64,000 nucleotides of DNA from Bacteroidota bacterium (GCA_025963715.1 JAOQAG010000001.1:152333-216332); one strand, 5' to 3'; positions 7,885-17,541 are shown, numbered from the stretch's first letter. Notes: generated by a model not told the origin, from the sequence alone. Numbers and translations are program-made.

Positions 7885-9873
7885 ATGAAGAACTTTACAA
7901 AAAAAATGAAATTGATAGGCGCGTTGCTTATCCTGGTTTGTGCAGGGAAGATGAATGCACAAACAACCTTTAATTATTTAACACCGTATGACTCCATTGT
8001 GCAAACGCCTGATACATTGCATTGGGCGATACCAACAACGGCTGCAAACGCTTTTGGAACGGTAAGCATCACCCTTTATTACCAGGGGGATTTTGGCGCT
8101 AGTTCCGAATTTGTAACTATTTACGGTGAAACCGGAAGCGCTTTGGGAGTAAGCCGCCCGTATTTCGATGGCAACGATTGTATGGAAGATTCAGTAACAT
8201 TCACTTTTCCTGCATCGCAGATCGGTAGCTGGATCGCGGATGATACGCTGAAGTTTTCAGGAGTAACTTCCGATCAGGTTGATTATTTCTGTACGGCCAA
8301 TCACATGCGTATGAAATTAACGTATAGCTATTGCCCCCTGGGCGGACCGATTGCTATGCTTACATCGCCGGTTAGCGCTGTTTGCGGAAGCGATGGACTG
8401 ATCACGCTTAATTCATCTCCTGCAGGTGGAACTCTTTCAGGAATTAATACCAGTGGAGCCAATATGTTTAACCCGAACGGTCTGACACCGGGAATTTACA
8501 CGCTTACGTATACCTATACCAATTCAGACGGATGTACCTCCAATTCCGCCGTTGATCTTACGATCAAAGAAGGGCCTGTTGCCACTGCTTTAGCAGATAC
8601 GCTTTGTACAGGTACCGGAACAACGCTGAATGTAACCGGCAACGGGCACATGGTATGGTATGCTGATGCTGGCTTAACAACGGCATTGGATTCAGGTGCA
8701 ACCTACACTACACCGGCGCTTTCAACTACTACTACTTTTTATGCTGCCACTACGCTGATCGATAATTATTTTCAGATGAATACACTTTCAGGTGCAGACA
8801 GCATTGTGATCGATCACGATTCCATTACCGGTGATGACCGTGGAGGAATTGCCGTAACAAACAATTACTTATATATGGTGGGTGATGATTACACAGGTCG
8901 TTTTGACCTGAGCCTTGGAAGCGCAACAAGATTTCCACGTATGGATGGTTTGGTAAGCGACCTGAACAACGGAAAATTATATACGTTGTATAATCCAACT
9001 GTAGGGATTCCCGATGCTAATAACATCGACCGCATGGTCATCACACAACTGCATACATTAAATGCCGATCTTACTTTGGGAACTGACAGTATTATACTGA
9101 GCGATTCCATTGCTTTCGGATGGGATAGTACTTACGATTTCCAAAGCGGTGTATTTGCCGGTAATGGATTTATCATTATTTACAGCGCACCGGTTCACAG
9201 CTGGTACGTAATTGATATGCGCGATGGTGTTGTTACCAACCTTGGAACATTGGCTGATCCGGGTTTCTACGGCAGCGAAACATGGGCATCATGGGGCGTA
9301 GCAGAATTTAACGGAACTTCTTATTCCGTACTTTACCAGGATTACAATAACTACGGAAGCATTTCCCGCAGGGTATTGCCTGATAATGCTATTACTGTAG
9401 TATACGCGTTTACAGATCTTAGTGATATGTCCAGCTTTACGTATGCTCCATGGAACAACCGCCTGTACATGCATTATGAAGGTTCTGCATACTTCGGTGG
9501 CGATAGCGAAACCCTGGTAGCGCTTGATGCAACAGATGTTTCCGGTCCGCTGACAGGTGGCGCCCATATCAACTGTGCTGCTGCCGTTACTGTAACAGTG
9601 GATGTTTGTACCGGCATCAAAGAAAAAGCAAAAGGCGAGATGAGCGTATATCCAAATCCGAACAACGGTGTGTTCACGATCAGCTTCTCTGATAACATGG
9701 CAAATTCAAAAGTAGAGATCATGAACATGGAAGGCCGCCTGGTATACAGTGCTGTATTGAAAGGTGCTGATACGAAAAAAGATGTTGATCTTACCGGATT
9801 GGCAAAAGGAGTATATTATGTACGCATCAGCAATGATGTGGATGTCTTGACAGAAAAATTAGTGAAATATTAA
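7885..9873 (+). CDS. Secreted T9SS type A cargo protein with Ig-like domain
   Basis: The frame is open from 7714, but the start at 7885 gives a proper signal peptide (MKNFTKKMKLIGALLILVCA, cleavage near NAQ/TTF) and follows a -7 box. The mature part (about 640 residues) has a beta-rich N-terminal region with Cys pairs, an Ig-like segment (residues about 240-290) and a region of Gly/Asp/Tyr-rich strands that may form a propeller. The last 80 residues are a T9SS type A sorting domain: MSVYPNPNNGVFTISF, then VDLTGLAKGVYYVRI and a terminal LTEKLVKY. It is therefore exported through Sec, then T9SS, and probably attached to or released from the cell surface. Its ligand or activity is unknown. A 17-bp terminator stem follows. 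Confidence 0.88.
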   Translation: MKNFTKKMKLIGALLILVCAGKMNAQTTFNYLTPYDSIVQTPDTLHWAIPTTAANAFGTVSITLYYQGDFGASSEFVTIYGETGSALGVSRPYFDGNDCMEDSVTFTFPASQIGSWIADDTLKFSGVTSDQVDYFCTANHMRMKLTYSYCPLGGPIAMLTSPVSAVCGSDGLITLNSSPAGGTLSGINTSGANMFNPNGLTPGIYTLTYTYTNSDGCTSNSAVDLTIKEGPVATALADTLCTGTGTTLNVTGNGHMVWYADAGLTTALDSGATYTTPALSTTTTFYAATTLIDNYFQMNTLSGADSIVIDHDSITGDDRGGIAVTNNYLYMVGDDYTGRFDLSLGSATRFPRMDGLVSDLNNGKLYTLYNPTVGIPDANNIDRMVITQLHTLNADLTLGTDSIILSDSIAFGWDSTYDFQSGVFAGNGFIIIYSAPVHSWYVIDMRDGVVTNLGTLADPGFYGSETWASWGVAEFNGTSYSVLYQDYNNYGSISRRVLPDNAITVVYAFTDLSDMSSFTYAPWNNRLYMHYEGSAYFGGDSETLVALDATDVSGPLTGGAHINCAAAVTVTVDVCTGIKEKAKGEMSVYPNPNNGVFTISFSDNMANSKVEIMNMEGRLVYSAVLKGADTKKDVDLTGLAKGVYYVRISNDVDVLTEKLVKY

Positions 9874-9891
9874 GAGTAAGGGTTAAATTAT

Positions 9892-9935
9892 ACAACAAAG
9901 CCGGAAAGATCTCTCTTTCCGGCTTTGTTGTTTTG
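9892..9935 (+). terminator. Strong terminator of the T9SS cargo gene
   Basis: Perfect 17-bp stem with arms ACAACAAAGCCGGAAAG (9892-9908) and its complement (9915-9931) around loop ATCTCT, then a T-rich tail. Confidence 0.9.
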
Positions 9936-9960
9936 TGATTTTATTCAAACTTATTTAGCG

Positions 9961-10036
9961 CGTCATTGCGAGGAACGAAGCAGTCTCACGCTAGCTGTTC
10001 CACTGGAATGAGATTGCTTCGTTCCTCGCAATGACG
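9961..10036. repeat. Long inverted repeat, CGTCATTGCGAGG family
   Basis: Arms CGTCATTGCGAGGAACGAAG (9961-9980) and the matching complement ending AATGACG (10036). This is a variant of the hairpin inside the element at 1379-1569. Confidence 0.85.
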
Positions 10037-10055
10037 TTTTTATGTTCATACAAAC

Positions 10056-10086
10056 AAAAAAGCTCCCGATCTCTCAGAAGCTTTTT
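10056..10086 (-). terminator. Probable bidirectional terminator between convergent genes
   Basis: Stem AAAAAGCT / AGCTTTTT (10057-10064 with 10079-10086) with loop of 14 nt, downstream of both the 7885-9873 gene and paaZ. Confidence 0.55.
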
Positions 10087-10132
10087 ATAAAATCAATTTC
10101 TTCCGCCGCGGCGGATTCGAAATGACAGTTGT

Positions 10133-12178
10133 TTAATCCTGGTTTTTCTTTTTTACCATCGTAAGGATTGTCGCAATTGCAACCGTATCGCCGGTTTCGT
10201 CATACACATCCACCAGCCATTTTACAATTCCTTTAGCAATATCGTTCTCATCCTTTTTCTCCTGCGCTACTTTTTCTTTGCAGGTAAAACGTACGCCAAT
10301 TTCGGCACCCGGATAAACCGGTTTTGTAAAACGACATTCGTCAATCCCATAATTCAGCAATACCGGGCCTTTTGGTGCATCCACAAATAATCCGGCAGCA
10401 CGTGACAGAATGTAATATCCGTGCGCTACACGGCCGGTGAAAATTGTTCCGTCCAATGAATTCGCATCCATGTGCGCATAAAATTTATCACCGCTCAATT
10501 CTGCAAATGCTTCAATGTTTTCGAGTGTTACTTTGTGTTTTTCAGTAATTAATGTTTCACCGATTTCCAGTTCTTCAAAATAGCGTTTGAACGGATGCAC
10601 ATCGTGTAAAATGTATTTGCCACCGTACTGATAATTGTTGGTAATATTGGTGATGGTAGTAGGGGAGCCCTGGATTGCAGTACGTTGCAAATAATGGAAC
10701 ACGCCGCGTTTTCCGCCCATTTCTTCTCCGCCGCCTGCACGTCCCGGTCCGCCGTGTGTAAGCAATGGCATTGGCGAGCCGTGGCCGGTGCTTTCTTTTG
10801 CACAATCGGCATTCAGCACTAAGATCCGTCCGTGCATACATGCTGCACCGATCACAAATTCTTTTGCAATTTTATCATCGCCGGTAATAATAGAACATAC
10901 CAGCGAGCCTTTTCCCATTTTAGCAAGCTCAATGGCATCGCCAATTGTTTTGTATGGCATAATGGTGCTCACCGGGCCAAACGCTTCCAGGTTGTGACAA
11001 TCCTGGTTTTTAAATGGATCGGAATTTAAAAATAAAATTGGCGACATAAATGCGCCTTTGTTTTTATCCGCACCCATCACTTCAAATTTTTCGAGATCGC
11101 CAAACACAATTTTTTGTGATTTCGCCAGCTGCATTACTTTGTCAGCCACTTCCTTTAATTGTGTTTTTCCTGCCAGCGCGCCCATCCGAACACCTTCCAC
11201 ATTCGGGTCGCCAATTACAGTTGATGCTAAGCGTTTTCCCAATGCGATCTGTACATCTTCCACTAAATTTTCCGGAACAATAATTCTCCTGATCGCCGTA
11301 CATTTTTGTCCGGCTTTGGTTGTCATTTCGCGTTGTACTTCCTTAATAAAAATATCAAACTCGGGTGTACCCGGAACAGCATCTACGCCAAGCACGCAGC
11401 AGTTCAGCGAATCCGCTTCCATGTTAAACGGCACTGCTTCCTGAATCAAACGCGGATGCGCTTTCAGCATCATTCCTGTACTGGCCGAACCGGTAAACGT
11501 AACAATATCCTGCGATTGCACATGATCTAAAATTCCGTTTGCGCTTCCGCAGATCAGCTGCAATGCACCTTCCGGTAAAATTTTTGATGCCGCAATTTCT
11601 TTTACTACCGCTTCTGTTAAAAAGGAAGTAACCGTTGCAGGCTTTACAATGGCGGGAACACCTGCCAGTAAATTCACGGCAATTTTTTCCAGCATTCCCC
11701 ATACCGGAAAATTAAATGCGTTGATGTGAATGGCTACACCTTCTTTCGGAACACAAATGTGATGTCCGATGAACGTGCCATTTTTACTGAGTTTTGCAGC
11801 ATCGCCGTCCAGACAAAATGTTTCATCCGGGAACTGTCTGCGCAAGCTCGCATACGTAAATAAATTTCCGATGCCGCCTTCAATATCCACCCAGCTGTCG
11901 GCACGTGTAGCGCCGGTTGCCCAGCTTACTTTGTAAAATGTTTCTTTTTTATCCTGCAGGTGAAGCGCCAGTGCTTTCAGCATCCGGCCACGTTCCTGGA
12001 ACGTCATTTTGCGCAAAGCAGGTCCGCCCACTTTACGTGCATAATTCATCATTTCTGCAAAATCCAGCCCTTTGCTGCTGGCAGTTGTAATTTCTTCTCC
12101 TGTAATGGCATTGTACAAGGCCTGTCCGTCACCTTCACCGGCAACCCATTTGCCGGAAGCATAATTCTGTAATTTCAT
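10133..12178 (-). CDS. paaZ: PaaZ: oxepin-CoA hydrolase / 3-oxo-5,6-dehydrosuberyl-CoA semialdehyde dehydrogenase
   Basis: A 681-residue fusion, the same length as E. coli PaaZ. Start MKLQNYASGKW at 12178; the frame is open further upstream without a plausible start. Residues 1-520 are an aldehyde dehydrogenase domain, with general base Glu in NMEADS (about 254) and nucleophile Cys in KAGQKCTAIRR (about 293). Residues 535-681 are a MaoC/R-hydratase domain with the Asp/His pair in LSGDKFYAHMD (about 564 and 569). PaaZ opens the oxepin-CoA ring and oxidises the resulting semialdehyde in the aerobic phenylacetyl-CoA pathway. The ring epoxidase genes paaABCDE are not in this window; a PaaK-like ligase (16.3 kb) and a crotonase (3.8 kb) are. 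Without partners it could detoxify a related aldehyde. Confidence 0.9.
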   Translation of the reverse strand: MKLQNYASGKWVAGEGDGQALYNAITGEEITTASSKGLDFAEMMNYARKVGGPALRKMTFQERGRMLKALALHLQDKKETFYKVSWATGATRADSWVDIEGGIGNLFTYASLRRQFPDETFCLDGDAAKLSKNGTFIGHHICVPKEGVAIHINAFNFPVWGMLEKIAVNLLAGVPAIVKPATVTSFLTEAVVKEIAASKILPEGALQLICGSANGILDHVQSQDIVTFTGSASTGMMLKAHPRLIQEAVPFNMEADSLNCCVLGVDAVPGTPEFDIFIKEVQREMTTKAGQKCTAIRRIIVPENLVEDVQIALGKRLASTVIGDPNVEGVRMGALAGKTQLKEVADKVMQLAKSQKIVFGDLEKFEVMGADKNKGAFMSPILFLNSDPFKNQDCHNLEAFGPVSTIMPYKTIGDAIELAKMGKGSLVCSIITGDDKIAKEFVIGAACMHGRILVLNADCAKESTGHGSPMPLLTHGGPGRAGGGEEMGGKRGVFHYLQRTAIQGSPTTITNITNNYQYGGKYILHDVHPFKRYFEELEIGETLITEKHKVTLENIEAFAELSGDKFYAHMDANSLDGTIFTGRVAHGYYILSRAAGLFVDAPKGPVLLNYGIDECRFTKPVYPGAEIGVRFTCKEKVAQEKKDENDIAKGIVKWLVDVYDETGDTVAIATILTMVKKKNQD

Positions 12179-12417
12179 AATATAATTTGAGTTTGAATAA
12201 AATTGTATTTCGGTACAGATAACGCCCGCCTGAACGATTCGGGCAGGAACAGGAACGAAATTACGAATCTGTGTGTTAACTACGAATGTATATTTATAGT
12301 ATATTTTAATAAATGCATGTGCAGCATAATTTTCAAATTGCCAAATTTTCAAATTTCTTCAATAGGAATTCCGAATATAAATCTGTAAAGAAAACATTCT
12401 TAAAATTCATCTGCACA

Positions 12418-13554
12418 TCAGGAATTAACCAGCGACTTCACCGGATTAGCATACATGTTAATGAACATATTAAAAAGTGTTTGTTCATCGCCTTTCAACT
12501 TGCTGATCTTTTGCAGAATGTATTCCCTGAAATTGTTTTTTTCTTCCGCTGTGTATTTATCAGCATATTCGGATGAATCACCGGCAATATCGCTGGCAAT
12601 ATAGTTTACCGGCCACAGCTTGTAATTACTATACAATTGTTCGTCGATAATGTTTACCAATTGTTTGATTTTTTCATTTTCGTTCTGGATCTTTTCCAGT
12701 TCTGCCAGCTCGTTCAAAATGGGTTTTCCAACCTGCATGTGAATGCGGCCTTTTTGCTGTGTGATCCCGGTAATGATGCTGTTCAGGTCCTCGCCCGGTG
12801 CTTTCACATATTTTGAATGGAGCGATGACAGGTAAGATTCCTGCACTTTCAGATCGTCGCAAGGCTCGTATTCATAAGAAATGCTTAGCGGTACGATCTG
12901 CAATTGTTTCATGTTTTCTGTAAAGCTGTTCTTGCCGCTCATATTGAGCATTTTCAGCAGCCCGGTTTGTGTCAGGTCGTTCCCATCCTTGGTGCGGCCA
13001 TTGCGTTGCGCGATCCAAACGGATACATTTTTATCAGTAACCGTGTGGCGGATATACGCCGATAATTTTTGAGAAATTTCGTACAATTCCCTGCTGTTAC
13101 CTTCCCGCAATACGGTGAACATCCGGTTTAACCGCCCGAAATCCGTAATAAAACTGCCCTGCATTAAATTATTTCCAAAGGTAATTTCGCTGGTTTTAAA
13201 GCCGTGTTCCACCAGTAAAATCTGCAGAATAGCCGAATCCAGCAAAATATCGCGGTGATTGGCAATGTATAAATATGCTTTATTGGGATCAAGATTTTCG
13301 AAACCGCTGCAGGTAAGCCCGGTGGAGGAGCGTGCTACGATCACCCGGATGGCCTGGTGCATGAATTCCAGCTGAAAAGCCATGTTATTGTCCACTTTCG
13401 CCGCTTTAGCAAAGGCTTCTTCTTTGGTCATTTCGGGCCACAGATAATTTACCAATTGCATAAATAAAGGGTCGCCCTTCAGTTTTTGCATGGCATCGTG
13501 CGCCTCATGGTCGTAGTAGGGCCTGATGTCATCAAAATTATATATCTCGCTCAT
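12418..13554 (-). CDS. Lysophospholipid/glycerol acyltransferase (PlsC-like)
   Basis: A 378-residue acyltransferase starting at MSEIYNFDD (13554). The conserved block I reads YIANHRDILLDSAIL, a Bacteroidota variant of the NHx4D motif in which His 100 and nearby Asp 102 or 106 form the active site. Block II-like GSFITDFGRLNR and the block III-like VSVWIAQRNGRTKDG follow. It probably acylates a glycerolipid or lysolipid at the inner membrane face, though no clear membrane helix is seen. An approximately 110-residue C-terminal helical tail (from PGEDLNSIITGITQQKGR onward) is extra compared with PlsC. The oppositely oriented C45-like gene starts 127 bp away, so the two may share a divergent promoter region. 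Confidence 0.83.
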   Translation of the reverse strand: MSEIYNFDDIRPYYDHEAHDAMQKLKGDPLFMQLVNYLWPEMTKEEAFAKAAKVDNNMAFQLEFMHQAIRVIVARSSTGLTCSGFENLDPNKAYLYIANHRDILLDSAILQILLVEHGFKTSEITFGNNLMQGSFITDFGRLNRMFTVLREGNSRELYEISQKLSAYIRHTVTDKNVSVWIAQRNGRTKDGNDLTQTGLLKMLNMSGKNSFTENMKQLQIVPLSISYEYEPCDDLKVQESYLSSLHSKYVKAPGEDLNSIITGITQQKGRIHMQVGKPILNELAELEKIQNENEKIKQLVNIIDEQLYSNYKLWPVNYIASDIAGDSSEYADKYTAEEKNNFREYILQKISKLKGDEQTLFNMFINMYANPVKSLVNS

Positions 13555-13658
13555 GAATCTCTTTTCCGGTTTTTTTGAATGAACTAAAAATACTAATTTT
13601 TGTTTAATAGGAGTACAATTCATTTAAAAATTCGGGCGGCAAAAACTACTATTATTCT

Positions 13659-13666
13659 TATCTTTG
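13659..13666 (+). promoter_or_regulatory. Predicted -7 box of the C45-like hydrolase gene
   Basis: TATCTTTG, matching TAnnTTTG, 14 nt before the ATG at 13681. Confidence 0.5.
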
Positions 13667-13680
13667 CACAACTTTATACG

Positions 13681-15390
13681 ATGATGAAATTTATTAAACG
13701 GTTACTGCGCTGGTTCTTCTACACTTTTTTTGCTGTAACGGATGTTGTATTCCTTTTCCTGCTGTGGTTTATCATCACCGTTACCATTGCTCCTCCTAAG
13801 ATCGATCCTGCAGAAGCCGCTGTGGTAAGAGCCGACCGCCATAATCCCGCTCCCGATTTTTATACATTAAAAAACAGCTGGATCAAAAAAAGCGAAACCG
13901 GCCTGTGGGAAATGTACATTGAAGGCGATGGTTTTGAGCGTGGTGTAGTGGAAGGCAAGCTCAATAAAGAGCTGGCCGAAAAGCAGGAAATTGCTTTTGT
14001 GAGCCAGATCCGTAAGATGATCCCATCGGAAACGATGCTGAATTATTTGAAATTTTTTATCGGATTTTTTAACCGCCACATCGATCAGTACATTCCCGAA
14101 GAATATAAGGAAGAGATCTACGGCGAGTCGCTTTCCGCTTCCGATCAGTTTGATTTTATTGCCCCGAAATATTACCGGATGCTGAATTACCATGCCGCGC
14201 ATGATATCGGGCATGCTTTGCAGGATAAAAACATGACCGTGGGTTGTACCGCTTTTGGTGCCTGGGCCGATAAAACAGATGATCACACACTGATCATCGG
14301 GCGGAATTTTGATTTTTATGTGGGTGATGCATTTGCGGAAGACAAGCTGATCAATTTTGTGAAGCCGAAAGACGGTTATAAATTTATGATGGTTTCCTGG
14401 GCGGGTATGATCGGTGCGGTTTCCGGGATGAACGAAAAAGGGCTGACGGTTACGATCAATGCTTCCAAATCTGAAATCCCCACTTCGGCGGCAACGCCTA
14501 TCTCGCTTGTGGCGAGGGAAATACTGCAATATGCAAAAAATATTGAGGAAGCAATGGCGATCGCGAAAAAGCGAAAAACATTTGTGTCCGAATCGCTGTT
14601 AATTGGTTCTGCATTGGATAACCGCACGGCAACGATCGAAAAAACGCCTTCCAAAACAGAGCTGTTTGAATCACCGAATACCGATTATATTATTTGCGCC
14701 AATCACTACCAGGGAAAATCGTTTGCAAACGATCCGGTGAACCTTTCCAACATTGAAAAAAGCTCTTCCAATTACCGTTTTCAGCATTTAACGCAGCTGA
14801 TCAATCAAACGCCAACCATTACCGTGGCGGATGCTGCAGCGATTTTGAGAAATCAAAAAGGAATGAACAACACCAGCATCGGGATGGGAAATGAAAAAGC
14901 GCTGAACCAGCTCATTGCGCATCATTCCGTGATCTTTAAACCTGCAAAATTACAAGTGTGGGTTTCCACCAATCCTTTTCAATTGGGTGAATATGTGTGT
15001 TATGATCTGAACAAGATCTTCGCGGAAGCGCCTGCATTGGATAAAAAAGTGGAATTGTATGAAAAACAGCTGGACATACCAGCCGATCCATTTTTATACT
15101 CGCAGGATTTTAAAAAATTCAATGCATGGAAACACATGCGCGAAGCGTTTCAATATGCACACAAACGTAAATTGAAATATGAGCTGAGTAAAAAACAGAT
15201 CGATGATTTTATCAATTGCAATCCCGATTATTTCGAAACCTATTTTCTTTTAGGAAATTATTACAACGACCAGGGAAACAAAGAAGAAGCGCTTCGTGAT
15301 TTTAATTTAGCGCTTACAAAAGAAGTAACAACGGTGCAGGATAAAGAAGCGATTGAAAAAAGTATAAAGTCCTTAGAAGTTAGTCGTTAG
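13681..15390 (+). CDS. Membrane-anchored C45-like Ntn-hydrolase / acyltransferase with C-terminal TPR-like helices
   Basis: A 569-residue protein. A single N-terminal membrane segment (about residues 15-36) is followed by a domain like acyl-CoA:6-aminopenicillanate acyltransferase and C45 peptidases. The likely nucleophile is Cys 189 in MTVGCTAFGAW, followed by the strand GRNFDFYVGD and by AGMIGAVSGMNEKGLTVTI, both typical of the Ntn fold. Residues about 500-569 form a short TPR-like helical pair (YFLLGNYYNDQGNKEEALRDF). Family members cleave or transfer acyl groups on amides. The neighbours (acyltransferase, AcpS, CoA ligase) suggest lipid or acyl-conjugate chemistry, which is inference. ATGs at 13681 and 13684 are both possible. 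Confidence 0.78.
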   Translation: MMKFIKRLLRWFFYTFFAVTDVVFLFLLWFIITVTIAPPKIDPAEAAVVRADRHNPAPDFYTLKNSWIKKSETGLWEMYIEGDGFERGVVEGKLNKELAEKQEIAFVSQIRKMIPSETMLNYLKFFIGFFNRHIDQYIPEEYKEEIYGESLSASDQFDFIAPKYYRMLNYHAAHDIGHALQDKNMTVGCTAFGAWADKTDDHTLIIGRNFDFYVGDAFAEDKLINFVKPKDGYKFMMVSWAGMIGAVSGMNEKGLTVTINASKSEIPTSAATPISLVAREILQYAKNIEEAMAIAKKRKTFVSESLLIGSALDNRTATIEKTPSKTELFESPNTDYIICANHYQGKSFANDPVNLSNIEKSSSNYRFQHLTQLINQTPTITVADAAAILRNQKGMNNTSIGMGNEKALNQLIAHHSVIFKPAKLQVWVSTNPFQLGEYVCYDLNKIFAEAPALDKKVELYEKQLDIPADPFLYSQDFKKFNAWKHMREAFQYAHKRKLKYELSKKQIDDFINCNPDYFETYFLLGNYYNDQGNKEEALRDFNLALTKEVTTVQDKEAIEKSIKSLEVSR

Positions 15391-15439
15391 TGAGAAGTTC
15401 AAAAGTTTAAAGTTTGCTGTGTGGATCAAGCCGGTTTTT

Positions 15440-15554
15440 GCCACAGATTCACAGATTGAAAAATTAAAAAAATGTGCACAGATTATTCAAAACCGCTTTG
15501 CGATTTTCATCTGTGTAATAAAATTCGAATCAAAAAAATCCGTGAATCTGTGGC
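15440..15554. repeat. Inverted repeat, GCCACAGATTCACAG family
   Basis: Arms GCCACAGATTCACAGATT (15440-15457) and AATCCGTGAATCTGTGGC (15537-15554). Single arms of the same family are at 24655-24672 and 46562-46580. A degenerate unit of the 41-bp repeat follows at 15570-15610. Confidence 0.7.
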
Positions 15555-15651
15555 TTATTTTTTAGCAAACACAGATTAGTATATTAGTAAAAATTAGTAT
15601 TTAGTAGACGATACAGATTCGTAGTTTCGTTTTTTATTCGTTATTCGCATC

Positions 15652-16023
15652 ATGATTTTAGGAATTGGAACTGACATAGCAGAAGTACACCGCATCGCCA
15701 AAAGCATAACGAACATTAGCTTTATGGAAAAAGTATTTTCCAAAGCGGAGATCGCTTATTGCGAAACAAAAGCAAACAAAGCGGAAAGTTATACCGCTCG
15801 CTTTGCAGCGAAGGAAGCATTTTTCAAAGCATTGGGAACCGGCTGGCGCGGCGGAATGGCATTTAATGAAGTGGAAGTGTGGAATGATGAACTGGGAAAA
15901 CCAACATTAAATATTTTAGGAACAACAGCCGAGCTGATCAAAGAAAAGAACATTCGTATCATTCATATTTCATTATCGCATATTAAAGATGTGGCAATGG
16001 CGACGGTGGTGTTGGAAGATTAA
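15652..16023 (+). CDS. acpS: Holo-[acyl-carrier-protein] synthase AcpS
   Basis: A 123-residue 4'-phosphopantetheinyl transferase of the short AcpS type. It transfers phosphopantetheine from CoA to the Ser of apo-ACP, needed for fatty acid synthesis. The two family signatures are intact: ILGIGTDIAEVHRI at the start (Mg-binding Asp 8) and RFAAKEAFFKALGTGWR (Glu in KEAF) in the middle, followed by a C-terminal SLSHIKDVAMATVVLE strand. Length is typical of AcpS. It stands alone between repeat-rich spacers; no ACP gene is in the window. Confidence 0.95.
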   Translation: MILGIGTDIAEVHRIAKSITNISFMEKVFSKAEIAYCETKANKAESYTARFAAKEAFFKALGTGWRGGMAFNEVEVWNDELGKPTLNILGTTAELIKEKNIRIIHISLSHIKDVAMATVVLED

Positions 16024-16028
16024 AAACA

Positions 16029-16254
16029 AGTTTAAAGTTCAAAAGTTTAAAGTTTTGCTGTGTGTGAGGAAGTTCATTGGTTCAATAGTTCATTTGTTTA
16101 AATTATAGTTTTTGATAAATCATTAGAATATAAATAATAAAATAATTTCAATGCATGCAGGATGCATTCCCCTCTTGAGAGGGGCCAGGGGTGTGTAAAA
16201 TACAGCATCCGCACACAGATTCGTAAATTCGTAAAAATTCGTTATCCGTACCTT
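16029..16254. repeat. Repeat-rich spacer before the CoA ligase gene
   Basis: Contains an AGTTTAAAGTTCAAAAG word just after the acpS stop, a CCCCTCTTGAGAGGGG palindrome (16169-16184) and an ACAGATTCGTAAATTCG word (16215-16231) close to the ligase start. No gene seen. Confidence 0.55.
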
Positions 16255-17541
16255 ATGTTGCCCGAAATAGAAACCAAATCACTCGCAGAACAAAAAAAGT
16301 ATCAGGAATCGCAATTACCGGGCTTGCTGGAATATGTGAACACGCATTCTAAATTTTATGCGGAGCTGTTTAAAACCAAGGGCATTGAGATCTCCGGCAT
16401 CAAAACACTGGAAGACCTGCAGCGGATCCCGGTAACTACCAAAGACGATATTCAAAGCCGTAACACTGATTTTATCTGCGTTCCGCAAAATAAGATCATT
16501 GATTACATTACTACTTCCGGTACATTGGGCGACCCGGTTACTTTTCCCTTAACGGATAAAGACCTGGACCGTTTGGCCTACAACGAATACATTTCTTTTG
16601 TGTGTGCCGATGGTAGCAGCGATGATGTATTTCAGCTGATGACCACACTGGATCGCCGTTTTATGGCCGGACTAGCCTATTTTTTAGGCATCCGCAAATT
16701 GGGTGCAGGCGTGGTGCGGGTAGGAGCGGGCATTCCGGAATTACAATGGGATACTATCAAACGCATTAATCCCACTGCTTTTGTAACGGTTCCATCCTTT
16801 TTATTAAAGCTGATCGAATACGCGGAAGCAAACGGAATTGATTATAAAAATACTTCCATTACCAAAGCCATTTGTATTGGTGAAGCCCTGCGCCACCAGG
16901 ATTTTAGCCTGACAACACTCGGACAAAAGATCCAGGATAAATGGAATATTAAATTGTATTCCACTTACGCATCCACCGAAATGAGCGCTGCATTCACGGA
17001 ATGTTCGGAAGGAAAAGGCGGACATCATCATCCTGAATTAGTGATCGTGGAATTTTTGGATGAACATGATCAACCTGTGAAAGAAGGCGAAGCGGGCGAA
17101 GTAACGATCACCACGCTTGGTTTGGAAGGCATGCCTTTGCTGCGTTTTAAAACGGGCGATCTGTGCAGTCATTATACCGAAGCCTGCAGCTGCGGCCGTA
17201 AAACCATTCGCCTTGGCCCGATCGTGGGACGGCGTAAACAAATGATCAAATACAAAGGCACTACGCTGTACCCGCCTGCATTGTACGATATTTTAAACAA
17301 CATCGACGGCGTAAAAAATTATGTGGTGGAAGTTTTTACCAACGAGATCGGAACGGATGAGATCCTGATCCGAATTGGCTGCGAAAGCATTCCGGAACAT
17401 TTTGAAAAAGACATCAAAGATCACTTTCGTGCAAAATTAAGAGTAGCGCCGCAGGTGAAATTCGAAAATGTGGACACTATCAATAAACTGCAATTCCCCG
17501 AACTAAGCCGCAAGCCCGTGGTGTTTTTTGACAAACGATAA
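16255..17541 (+). CDS. Phenylacetate-CoA ligase family (PaaK-like) AMP-forming ligase
   Basis: A 428-residue adenylate-forming enzyme, starting at MLPEIETKSLAEQ (16255). The P-loop-like motif is TTSGTLGDPVTF (about residues 87-98). YASTEMSAAF is the aromatic/Glu adenylate motif, LRFKTGDL carries the ribose-binding Asp, and GRRKQMIKYKGTTLYPP is the hinge and the family-typical C-terminal KYKGxxLYPP start. It should activate a carboxylic acid to its CoA thioester through an acyl-AMP. The SGT loop and central region differ from E. coli PaaK, so the acid may not be phenylacetate; related ligases act in aryl or fatty acid pathways. PaaZ 4 kb away keeps phenylacetate possible. Confidence 0.82.
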   Translation: MLPEIETKSLAEQKKYQESQLPGLLEYVNTHSKFYAELFKTKGIEISGIKTLEDLQRIPVTTKDDIQSRNTDFICVPQNKIIDYITTSGTLGDPVTFPLTDKDLDRLAYNEYISFVCADGSSDDVFQLMTTLDRRFMAGLAYFLGIRKLGAGVVRVGAGIPELQWDTIKRINPTAFVTVPSFLLKLIEYAEANGIDYKNTSITKAICIGEALRHQDFSLTTLGQKIQDKWNIKLYSTYASTEMSAAFTECSEGKGGHHHPELVIVEFLDEHDQPVKEGEAGEVTITTLGLEGMPLLRFKTGDLCSHYTEACSCGRKTIRLGPIVGRRKQMIKYKGTTLYPPALYDILNNIDGVKNYVVEVFTNEIGTDEILIRIGCESIPEHFEKDIKDHFRAKLRVAPQVKFENVDTINKLQFPELSRKPVVFFDKR

